64,000 bases of DNA from contig OX365956.1 in NCBI GenBank assembly GCA_947247005.1, positions 1,185,501-1,249,500 on the forward strand, read 5' to 3'. Source of the stretch: Spisula solida. Taxonomy: Eukaryota > Mollusca > Bivalvia > Venerida > Mactridae. The notes below the pieces were generated by a model. That model did not search any database, was not told where the DNA came from, and saw only the letters and a list, made by a program, of their open reading frames with translations. Below, in pieces: positions 12,549 through 22,800 of the stretch (its first letter is position 1; every line of letters starts with the position of its first letter). The position numbers were made by a program, and so were the translations under genes.

Positions 12549-12939
12549 TGTTGATGCCTACATTCACAGAGTTTGTTGATAGAATCAAAGTAGTTTCTGG
12601 CAGAGGGAGCTTATATCACTGTTAACATGTGTATTAGCCTGACCATGGTTCATAGTCTTGACCCTTTGCTTACTGAGCGACTGTGCTATACGGCCGCCTA
12701 CACAAATTTCTCCCCTTTAATCAAATCCTATACACTAGTAATTACAAAAACATTAAGTAAATATTAATTTTGTTCTTGATCAGTCTTGGTGAACTTCACA
12801 CATTGAAAGAAATTTCTAAAATGTTCTCTTTCAAATGTTATCTTTATTAAAAAATGTTCTCAGACATACTTCCTGGATTTATCATTATGTACTATAATAC
12901 TCTCAACTGGTATCTACGATTTGCATCTCGAGGTAAAGT

Positions 12940-13215
12940 GTCATGGCGTGGTCATGGTCCTGTGATTAGTTTACTGGATTAGTAACTCCAGCAATCCAGG
13001 TTCGATTTCCTGTCGCGGAGGGTTATTCTCTTCCATGACAGTTTGACATCTATGTCGATTTTCTTCCACATGTGGAGAAGTTGCTGGTTCCTCGTGGAAT
13101 GATGAGATTGTACTGGTTTAAGAATACTGGTTAGAATACAGTTCATGAAAACTAGTGAGGTGAATCTGCCGCAGTATATACAACTGAATGATCATTAAAT
13201 CTAGTCATGTTTGTT
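12940..13215 (+). mobile_element. tRNA-derived SINE (family with CCACATGTGGAGAAGTTGCT)
   Basis: The head resembles a tRNA with a B-box-like CAGGTTCGATTTCC. The body has GACATCTATGTCGATTTTC, CCACATGTGGAGAAGTTGCT and a tail ACTGGTTAGAATACAG...AGTGAGGTGAATCTGCCGC. The same body occurs inverted near 25.3-25.5, 29.4-29.6 and 42.8-43.0 kb, which defines a dispersed family of about 270 bp. Confidence 0.7.
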
Positions 13216-13277
13216 TTTATTCAGCTAAGGCTTTAAACTTGTTGAAACTAGGTAATCCGGCTGAGACTTTCAGCTTT

Positions 13278-13715
13278 TTTATGCCCCCATATCGATAGAT
13301 CGGGAGGCATTTAGTGATTCACCTGTTCGTCCGTCCGTCCCTGGTTAACCCAAAGTGACCGTTTCTTCTAGCCTTATTATGGCTTGCTACAAAGCTTTCA
13401 TACTTGCATGGGTGTTGTATTTGAACACTCTCCACATGCTTGTATCACCTGACCCCATTTTGACCTTCACAATGACCTATTTTGGACTTTGAATATTAAG
13501 CGTCTTATTCTTATTTAACCCAAATTTACCGTTTCGTCTTACATCTAGTCCATCAAGGCATTACTTTCAAACTTTCCATCATGAGGCCCTTACATTGTCC
13601 AAGCCATATAACACTATCCAACATTTTAACAGAACTATGTCCCCTGATTGACTTAGCTTTTTTATGGACAAGGCTTCCATGGGGGCATAAGCGTTTATTG
13701 AACGCAGTCTTGTTT
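13278..13715 (+). repeat. Dispersed repeat ending ATGGGGGCATAAGCGTTTAT
   Basis: It starts TTTTTATGCCCCCATATCG and ends with an inverted version, ATGGGGGCATAAGCGTTTAT-TGAACGCAGTCTTGTTT. Internal phrases (TTCTTCTAGCCTTATTATGG, TGACCTTCACAATGACC, AACAGAACTATG) recur at 21.84-22.31 kb and, truncated, at 41.69-41.82 kb. No coding capacity is seen. Confidence 0.7.
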
Positions 13716-13724
13716 GATTGCTGA

Positions 13725-13920
13725 AACTAGTTCATTTAGCTTTTCGACAGCTGGGATTAGGGCGGATCATTTTCTCGTTCAGGTGTGTGTTGGGCATTGT
13801 GCCTTGTATGTTTTGATGTTTTTTGTGCTCGGCTGGTTAAGTTGGGAATTGTTCCTTTTATGTTTTCTGTGCGCGGCTGATTAAGTTGAGTGCTGCTTTC
13901 CGTTTCTGACTTAAGATTAT
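13725..13920 (+). repeat. Dispersed repeat with TCGACAGCTGGG..GGGCGGATCAT
   Basis: TTCGACAGCTGGG, GGGCGGATCAT, GTGTGTTGGGCATTGTGCCT and CTCGGCTGGTT recur in the same order at about 30,100-30,215. Two copies within the window mark an interspersed repeat of unknown class. Confidence 0.55.
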
Positions 13921-14151
13921 CTTTTTTAGCAAGCATCTTTTTATACTTTGGACACGTTTACGGAAATTTGGACTAAACATATTGTGGCTCATCACGCAAT
14001 TCAAAAACAATTATACCTTGGTAATACAATCATTCCAAACACATTTGAAGCATTATGATCAACATTTAAGAGTCAGTAACCGCCAATTTCAAGGAAATTT
14101 AAACACTTAAACGAATACCAGCTACATGTACAGTTTGATGTTTTCTATTGC

Positions 14152-14160
14152 TATATAAAT
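14152..14160. repeat. Left copy of 9-bp target-site duplication
   Basis: TATATAAAT directly precedes the left terminal inverted repeat; the identical 9-mer directly follows the right one. Confidence 0.65.
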
Positions 14161-14512
14161 GGGATCTACTAAAACCCGTGACGATACAAAATCCGTGACG
14201 TTTTAAAATATAAGAAAGGCCTAAAACCCGTGATGGATTAATGTCCCGTGACAAATATGAAAATCGTCACGGGTTTTGAAATTTCCGTGACGAAACTTTG
14301 TTTTACTTGTACTTCTGTATTTGTTGGGAAACAATATGAAAATCGTCACGGGTTTTATACTTTCCGTGACGAAACGTTGTATTTGTGCTGAGACATTATC
14401 GTCACGGGTTTTATACTTTTTGTGACTAGAATATGACAACATAAACGTAAATTATAATTGATATGTTCCGTGACTATACCGTCACGGGTTTTGCAAATTC
14501 CGTGACGAGATT
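14161..14512. promoter_or_regulatory. Left end with cluster of CCCGTGACG/CGTCACGGG sites
   Basis: Within 350 bases about twelve copies of the word (C)CCGTGACG occur, in both orientations; several inverted ones are preceded by TCGTCACGGGTTTTATACTT-like sequence. The terminal repeat itself carries one. Two more, in inverse orientation, sit at the right end. Subterminal clusters of short motifs usually serve as transposase binding sites in large DNA transposons; that role is inferred here. Confidence 0.65.
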
Positions 14513-14600
14513 GTGAGGAACTTGGAAAGTTATAACATAAAACTATTTTTTTATAATAAATGTGTTTTATTAAGAATTAGATTGGTAATCATTTATTATT

Positions 14601-14777
14601 TTATACAACGCATTTCCTCTTTCTTTTAACAGTCAGACATTTTTTACAAAACCAGGGTATATTACCGTCTGGCACTTCTGTTTCGACCTAGCCTTCACAA
14701 TTTGGATGGTACCAGATTTTGCATTTCGAACAAATTACATATTGTCCGTCTTCTGGCATTTGGCAACTGCAAAATAC
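14601..14777 (-). pseudogene. PHD finger remnant of Ulp1-PHD transposon gene
   Basis: On the minus strand the frame ending at TAA (14601-14603) encodes a PHD zinc finger: FCSCQMPEDGQYVICSKC, then WYHPNC and, after a break, WFCKKC, with a basic tail. The spacing CxC..CxxC..H..C..CxxC fits the family, which reads histone tails. An in-frame TAG (14688-14690) interrupts it between the fifth/sixth and the last metal ligands. A C48 protease followed by a C-terminal PHD finger is a combination I know from transposon-linked invertebrate genes. The protease half lies at 19.28-19.59 kb, beyond an inserted TTAA element, so gene order and strand support one broken gene. Confidence 0.7.
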
Positions 14778-15153
14778 CTTTAAAGGGAAAGGCAAGGCTA
14801 ATAACAAGTTGGTTTTATTTTAAACTAGCGTTCATTTGAAACACATGGGCGAAAACAGAATGAAAATCAGACAATTATTAATGGAGCTATCGCTTTTTGA
14901 AACCCCCGTTTTGCGTCTTTTCAGCTAGTACATGTAAGTCGCCATGTTGGAAGTTATCCCACAATAACGGTAACTCTAACTCTACTACAATAGTCATACG
15001 CAGTGATCTCCCTTACCGATACGCTACATTTTCAATATCGTGACGCGTAATTTATGCGGTAACATTTCGGATTATGTAAACATTTTAATTAATGTTTATA
15101 TATGATGAATTGCGCATAATTTCTGAGTTAACAATAGTAAAGTGTACGCAACA

Positions 15154-15175
15154 ACGCATGTTAATTAACATGCGT
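15154..15175. repeat. 22-bp perfect palindrome ACGCATGTTAATTAACATGC-GT
   Basis: It is perfectly self-complementary. The half-site ACGCATGTTAATTAA reappears 290 bases downstream as a spaced palindrome and also at 258-273, outside the transposon. Confidence 0.7.
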
Positions 15176-15443
15176 GACGCAACATAAAAAATGATAAATC
15201 ATACGGCCAGAAAAAGATTATTTAGCTCGAATAGAATATGCCGAATGATCGACTTGAAATCCGTTATGTTCGTCGTTTTCAGCGGAAATTAGTTGTTTAC
15301 ACATTCTAATTTGTGTAGAGGCCATCATCCGACAACTTATGTAACTGCCCGTAAGGAAAGTCAGCGGGTGTTCTAGTATGACACTGGTTGAGGTTAACGG
15401 ACTATCTTCATCGGGGCTATATACATTCCAAACTGTATGTCAC

Positions 15444-15476
15444 CACGCATGTTAATTAATTTAATTAACATGCGTG
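15444..15476. repeat. Palindrome with 16-bp arms CACGCATGTTAATTAA
   Basis: The two 16-base arms are perfect and separated by one T. The left part, ACCACGCATGTTAATTAAT (15442-15460), is identical to 256-274. It may be a protein-binding site or the fused ends of a small element. Confidence 0.7.
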
Positions 15477-17878
15477 ATGTCACGCTGTTTTACGGCGGAC
15501 AAAAAAGAAAGTTAAAACAATTACACAGCGAGAGGTCCCGTTAAAATCGATTAGATCAGCGACTCTATATTGATAGAGATTAGGATGATAATCTACGACA
15601 TCTACGAATCTATAAGGCCACTTTTTCATTTTCTTGTTTACAAGAATCTTTTGGAAAAATATTCACCGACCGGTCAAAAACAAAATAACTCTTTCCCTCA
15701 CCATGGAGTTAATATACGAATCCGGGATAGAACAGTATTTATAGAACAGGTCTTTCCCACACTAACAAATTTCGGTGCGTATTTCATCCTAAAGCCCAAA
15801 CCTTGGTATTTAATACTACATTGTATTTATGATTTATATACACCACTTTACTTACTAAAAGATTCGCGACAGAAGCAGAAACTCGTTTGAACGATCCATA
15901 GCAACGACGTTACGTACACGTCCGGCCATAGCAACGTATACGGCAGTCTTCGTGCGTAATCGTACGAGCGAGAAAATCGTGAAGTATTTATACAACGCGT
16001 GCAGGTTATGGAGAAATTATGAAAACATACTATACGTAGATCTATATGGTCAACAAATAGCGAGATAAAGGTGTTAAAAAACATCGCAACTTTAAAATAC
16101 CACGCCCTTACTGTTATTCCGATCAAAAACAGTCGTACCAACATTGCAACTTCAGAAGTCGCCGACAATAGTAGATCACAGAAATGCCGCCGCTAAATAT
16201 CAGACGCTGCCGACGTATGTCGGGCAATCAAAGGAAACTGTTGAAGAACCGACATCAAATATATCGTAGCTGAACTTTATGCACTTAGGAATTTTGACTG
16301 AATTTCACGTACACATTGACACGTCGTTGCTTATTTATTTGACTTCACGCTACATACGTGTTTTTTAATCGGTGCTATTGGAATAATGTATGATGGGTCT
16401 ATTTAATTGATAAAATATATAACCTGTTACGTAACAATAGTGGACTAATAGTTTCTCAAGAAGGTAATTAAATTTGTCCTTTCTTAGCAAAACATGTAAA
16501 TTAGAAATCAACATTCTACAGTATATTATTTGTAATTAAAATCTGTTTTAAAGGATTCATGTGACAAGGTATACGCTTTGCCAGAGCGATATGAGGGGCG
16601 TATCCAGAGGAGGCCCAACTGGGTGGCTGGGAAGGGGTGGGCACGGGAGAGGCGTCCCCTCCCGGGAAGATTTTTTCGAGTTTTGACTAAACATGGCGCA
16701 ATTTCCTGCACTTTTACCTTTGAAACAATACCTAAACTAATTTAAGTAGTGCTACTAATTAATGTCCGTTCCAGTCGAAGGTTTTTCGAGATTTGACTAA
16801 TCATATATACGGAAAGTTCGCGTCATTAAGATCCAGTATCGAAATGATCAAACGTAAGACAAATATATAAGTCTTCAATCAAATAATCATGATAATCCAT
16901 TCACGAGATCAAACAAGCGCTGGATGTAATAAAGATGTCGATTTGTCTCAAATTCTGGGACATTCTTCCGAGCTCAATTCAAGGTCGTCAGTTCGACCGA
17001 GTAATACTCACGTAGCCCCGCGCGATGTCTGAACGATGCCATTTACAAAGAATTTTACGACCTGCTATAAAAAGCTTGCATCCTGGAAAACTATTATGAA
17101 TAAAATAAAATCTACGCACAAAATACACAAACTTATGCACACAGAGAACTAAATTAAATTGCATGTACATTTCGGTCGCATTTTTGATGTCATCCGTCTA
17201 TTTACGGAAAATCTAGTCAAGTTTTTCGAAAATGAGGTGACCTAATTCACGTAAGGGTATGATTGGTAGGCCTCAATTTCGAAACATTTCCAATACGACA
17301 ACTGCAGTTTAATAGAGGTAGCTAAATGATTTGGTCATCATTTTTACATAGAGAATTTTCGATCTTTTGACGAATCGTGCCATCGGCAAAAATGAAAAGG
17401 TGAAATTCGATTTTTATTTTTTTTTCCACTTTCGTAAAAAATTAAACCAAAAATAAATAAATGTGTATTTTTGTACTATACTGTTTCGATGTCGCTATTG
17501 CGCGCAGTCGCAATATAGGCACAACCTAAGATCACACAAATCCAGTCTTGTTATTTGTCATTCCAATTGATATGTTGGATACCAGTTACAGTTTATTAGC
17601 TATCGGCAAAACATTTGCCTTTGGCCATTTACAAAGACATGCTAAATCATGGCAGTTGGTACATATTTTTTCTTTATGATCTTAATTGGTCTATTGTGCA
17701 ATAAACAACCTTTAATTTTCTGATGTTTAAAGAATAAATTGCATTTATGAACTCTGAAGCCAAGGTGTGACAATCAAATTACTATAGTAATTGCATAATT
17801 ATGTACCACAGCATAATGGCTATAGATCAAACAGGTGTATTCTGTGCATTTTACCAAAACTATTTCTATATCATAACC

Positions 17879-18016
17879 ATGGATGACACTGACCTACAAC
17901 CATACAATTTTGACCCTGAATACACGGAAGAGGAGTTACACGAGTTGAACAACAGACAACTAGACAGTTCACGTTCCAGTATAGCTAGTCAACGGGTTAT
18001 AGCACGGAGAATTTGA
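17879..18016 (+). pseudogene. Possible N-terminal exon of a ballast-domain-type protein
   Basis: From an ATG at 17879 the frame reads MDDTDLQPYNFDPEYTEEEL and 25 further codons to TGA. A PYxFxPxYT/E-rich opening followed by acidic residues is, as I recall it, common at the start of invertebrate proteins carrying the P2X7-like ballast zinc domain. No downstream Cys-rich exon is found on this strand nearby, so it would be an orphan fragment. The match rests on a short motif only. Confidence 0.3.
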
Positions 18017-19277
18017 CACGATCCTGACCTTTATGCATGAATATATTTAGGGTTCTTGCGTTGAATATAAATTTGCGCGAGCAAATCGTGCAAAATCGGT
18101 CCTTTAGATTTGTGTTGATATTACACATCGAGCGCCTTCGTGATACTTCCCGCTTATGAAAACACTCAACCGGGAAATAAACAAGCTGTGAAATTATGCT
18201 AAATAAGTTGAGAGTCAAATTCTCTTCACTATACATTGGTAAATAAAGGTTAGTTAGATCTGGTGATTTAATAGCGCGCGTTCATTTCCCCGCAAGATCC
18301 TGCGAAAAAAATATGCGTTAATTAAACTTCGAAGTATAAAAATGAATTTATCATTACTGTAACTTATGTTAAACATTTCTGTGGAAATTGGCAAGTGCCC
18401 TCTAAGTTTTGTACTTGACTTGATCAAATTCACGGACAATCTGTGATCTAATTCATAAATGCCAATTAGCTATTCACACGTTGCTTATGCGTGAACGTGA
18501 TATACGACCTCATTGGTTGATAACCGTTGTAGATGACGAGCCCCGCCTCCGATGTTATTAATTTAAGAGTGTCTTATGGGTGATTGACGTATCCGATTAT
18601 TATACAACTTGTCACGTTGTTTATTACTCGTTTGACCCAATTTTTTACACACATAAGAAATTAAAAAGGGCAGGGCCGCTTTGACATCAAAGGGCACAGC
18701 AGGGCGTAGGAAAAGGGCAGCAGGGCATTGCACCCTGCTATTAACGTCTAGCTGGGGCACTGTCAGACATGTCAAGATGCAGTCCCACGAATTTATCCGC
18801 ACAAGTTTGTTAATGTCGATTTGTGTAATCGCCGCACAACAATGTTTAACCAAATATAATACGATGTGACAATAAATATGACAACGATGTTTAAACAAAA
18901 TAATTGCAATATCACGCCTCGTTTGGCTACATGAAGTTAAAATTATCCCTTTTTTAATTAATTCCGCGTAAAACGGCAGCCATTACTTTTCTGCAAATTT
19001 CCCCGAGTGCAATGCGCGTCCGTCTTTGAACGTACGGTGAACGGGTTTTATTCACGACTGATTACGACGAACGATAACTCGATGCTCTTAAGAGTTGTCG
19101 TTATTGTGGGATAACTTACAAATGGCGATCTCCATGTGCATCACAAAACATTGATTTCAAAATGCCCTAGCTCCATTAATAATCGTCTGATTTTCATTCT
19201 GTTTTCGCCCATGTGTTTCAAATGAACGCTAGTTTAAAATAAAACCAATTTGTTATTAGCCTTGCCTTTCCCTTTAA

Positions 19278-19592
19278 GTGCGCAGAATACCTGATCCCAT
19301 CGATAGACTCTGGCGTTCTTGTTCTTGCCGGAAACAGAGACATCTGGTTGTGCTCAAGACAGTGGATTAGGTGCCCACGCAATAATTCGGGGTCGTATTC
19401 TTGACTATTAGGGTCAATTCCAAATGCCTCTGACACCGCATTGGCAATAGCGTATAACCCGCAGTCATCACTATTTTTTTGAAAGCCACAATCCATAAAC
19501 TTTAGATGAATCTTGTCATTTTTTTTTCGGTGGACCATCTCGAAGTAATTTACAAACTACCTGCTGTGTCGAAAAGCTCATGCTTGTAAAGG
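19278..19592 (-). pseudogene. Ulp1-like (C48) cysteine protease fragment
   Basis: After an acceptor-like TTTCAG the minus strand encodes a TQQVVCKLL helix and, one frame over, FQKNSDDCGLYAIANA: the Q..DCG catalytic cysteine motif of Ulp1/SENP-type proteases, followed by a helical tail ending SLFPARTRT. The two parts are out of frame across a run of nine A (about 19524-19532 region), indicating a one-base slip. The upstream catalytic His/Asp part is absent, and the 3' end is cut by the TTAA element, beyond which the PHD finger continues. Such proteases are frequent passengers of large DNA transposons; their substrate is unknown. Confidence 0.72.
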
Positions 19593-19776
19593 CTGAAATT
19601 TTGATCTCTGATGTTGTTTTTAGTTTAAAGGTGCATTAGATTTAAAAATCACCATAAAGAAGGCCAAAAACTATATTTGCATTTATTAAAATGCATTACT
19701 ATTTGGCAGTTGACACTATGTTTTCATCCAGAAGTGATGGCATAGTTAAAATACAAATAAAATAAAAATCGAATTT

Positions 19777-19803
19777 ATTTTATGACCACGGGGGTCATAA
19801 AAT
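19777..19803. repeat. Palindrome ATTTTATGACC..GGTCATAAAAT
   Basis: Eleven-base perfect arms around ACGGG lie 83 bases before the transposase ATG and between the divergent protease remnant and the transposase. It could be an operator-like or promoter-proximal site of the transposon. Confidence 0.55.
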
Positions 19804-19885
19804 ATTTAAATTGCGCGCGAAACCGATCCGGAGATTTCCGTAAGTCGTCGTGAATCACGTGACTTCGTTTTCATATTCAAACATA

Positions 19886-22800
19886 ATGGCGGACGAAGAT
19901 ACTGCTGCTCGTAAACGTTCTGGCCGTGGTCGGCCAAGTTTGCCAGAGTCAGAGAAGAAAAGAAGGAAAGCGCATCGTCGTTCGTCTCTCAAGAGGACTA
20001 TGATTACTCTTGGGAGCGAATATGATAGATGGCAGAGGATTAAGGCCGATAAGAGCTTGAAATCTGATCGAGAAGTGGCGACTTTTTTGATCGACAGGTA
20101 ATAAAATTATAAATGGATTCTTTGTGTATTGACGTTTGTAATTATGGCATCAAAGTTCGTGTATTTATTGAACAATATGCTTTTCTGTTAGACTATTATA
20201 ACTAACACGTTTGTACCGACGATTACCAACGTAGCGTGATGCTGTAATTGTCACCAGTTTTCGCGACTTTGTCACTTGTTTCGCGATTGAATTTCTAGTT
20301 TGTTATACATTTTGGCTATTTTATCTTTCATTTATCTTGTTGGATTGTCAAATGATGTGGCAAAGATAATTACACCAACAAGACAGTATGTTGTGTGCAA
20401 GACCTGCATTCCTAGCTCAAATATCAAGGCCATAAATGCCAATGGCATAATCAACCATCAAAATACATGTAATGATGTATACTATAACATGGTCTGGATA
20501 CTTGATGAACTCATGATGTAGGGGCCTGGCATACATGTATAGCTGTTCCTGTTATAACTTTTTCACTTGTCAATAACTCAGCACGATGTATATATAAAGT
20601 GCAATTTACAAAATTGGAGCAAATTCTGCAGTCTATACAGATATAATTGATTTCAGTTACAAACATGGTTTAGACCAGCCTGGACCATCTACTGCTGGAC
20701 CGTCCATTGTGGCAACACCTGTAGCTTTACCGGATCAACTGAGACTGCCATGGATTGACAGGCTAACTTCAACTCCGGCACCACAGAAAGTTGGTCATGT
20801 TCGAACACCGTCCGTGTCTGGAGTCTCGGAGCAAGACTCGTATGAAAGGTACATTCAATCTTAATTGTTATCGAGCTATGCTCAGTTTCACTTTCAAGGG
20901 GTCCTACTATTCTGCCAGAATCTGGAATAATCTGGAAATCCAGATTTGCTGAACTGCAAAGAAGGAACTTTTCTGCATAAAATGAAAGTTATTGGATGAA
21001 AAAAATAACAATTTTTGTCTTAGTTATGGTCATTAGAAATTTTATTTGTTAAATTCTCAAAGAAAATATATGATTATGAAACCGAGATTTTTACTTTTGT
21101 GAAGGGATGTGTGCTACTGGCACTCGAAACAGACTTGCATCAAATTTTCAGGATCGGGCATTATACTTCAGTGTCTGTACACCATCACACATGCCATTGT
21201 CAATTAGCATTGAAAATACAATAATTATGTTGGACTACATATTTTCATCATGACTCGTTTAGACAATTTACCATCTGGCATCTTTTTACAGTTTATATAA
21301 TAGATACATTTGTAGGAACCCTAATCTGAAGAGCATTAAATTAAGTTATAGTTTGTGCCTTGGTATGATTAATACCCATACTATACAGTATACAGCACCA
21401 TCGCCTAGCACTGGAAAGTATGAGCTCATTACATCTACTGGTTTACTCCAAACGATCAATGGTGATCATGACTGGGAGACCACTCAGCCAACAACACATT
21501 CATTGATTGTCATGGATCTTTCTGCATAATTTTGAAACAATAAAATTTGAACAGTCATTAATAATGATTAATTGTATTTGATCTTTGTAGGGAAATAGAA
21601 GTCATGTCGGGAGTTGAAGAAATTCAGTCGGACGTAGACATTCTAGCAAGGTTTGTATTAAAATAGTTTTCTGCTTTTTTTCATATTGCTCATATGAAAG
21701 CATGTGATGTGTAAAAGTGAATGGTGGCGAAGTGCTTGCTTCATTCCCTTTATTAAAAACTAATAAAATCTTACTATTCTATGACATTGAATTCAAACTG
21801 TTTAACAGATCAATTGTCAACAAATACCACATTTTTCTGTGCCCATGAAAGTTTTTATAGACCTTCACCTTGACCTAATTTTGGACTTAGACTTATTGAA
21901 AGGCCAAACTCTTGGTTGGCCCAAATATACCGTTTCTTCTAGCGTTATTATGGCTTGCTACAAAGTTTCCAATGATGTTGTATATATACACTCTCCACAC
22001 ACCAGTATCATTTGACCTTCTCCATGACCTAATTTGGGATTTAGATTTATTAAGCGTCTAATTCTTGATTAACCCATATTGACAGCTTCGTCTTGCATCA
22101 TGTCCATCATGGCACAGTTTCGTCTTAAATTATGTCCATCATGGCATTGCCTTCAAACTTGGCATACTTTTTTACCATTTTAACAGAATTATGACCCCTG
22201 TTTGCATACTTTTTTACCATTTTAACAGAATTATGACCCCTGTTTGACTTATCTTTTTTATGGACAAGACTTCCATAGGGCATTAACGTTTAATTTTATT
22301 GAACTCAGTCTTGTTTATATATGGGACGCTATAATGTATAGCATGTAAAGAAATCTGAAAGGTTTTTATGTTAATACATGTGATGGTTTTGTGTTTCAGC
22401 AAGCCAGTGATCAGTCGTAGGCCATCAGTGACGAAGCAGCTTTCTTCATCATTTATTGACCCATTTGAGTAAGATATTGAAATTTTTAATCAGTAGTGAT
22501 TATTATGGACCCATTTAAATGAATAACCTGATTTAATTACATCCTCACAAAACCAGGCCTGGGTATATATAGGAGTGAGCTGGGCAGTCTGTGAATTGGT
22601 CTGCCGTTCAGTACTATTCAAGAAAAACTGGTCAGGTGAATTGGTCACCTTATATTTATTATACCTGAAACATTATTTAACCGGAATGAACAAACAGACA
22701 TTGCAGATGCATGTCGACACATCTGATGCTATGTCGCGGATCAAACCTGACTTTATATCTAATTGCCGGTATTTATTAGCATGTTCTCATTGTTCTGATT

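Larger units (their letters stand above)
14784..19273. mobile_element. 4.49-kb nested element with ~190-bp TIRs and TTAA duplications
   Basis: The left end AGGGAAAGGCAAGGCTAATA (14784 on) is inverted at the right end (to 19273). The inverted similarity runs about 190 bases on each side, through ACTAGCGTTCATTTGAAACA and TTATCCCACAATAACG. TTAA lies directly outside both ends (14780-14783, 19274-19277). TTAA duplications are used by piggyBac and Kolobok elements. No transposase of either is visible inside, so it is non-autonomous. It sits between the PHD and protease halves of the Ulp1-PHD gene. The interior holds the two palindromes near 15.2 and 15.5 kb and a short ballast-type N-terminal reading frame near 17.9 kb; the rest has no supportable gene. 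Confidence 0.8.

Noticed and set aside
18665..18760. Cluster of AGGGCA words as a G-quadruplex or regulatory array
   Set aside because: Only about six irregular copies; not distinct enough from local composition to support a feature.
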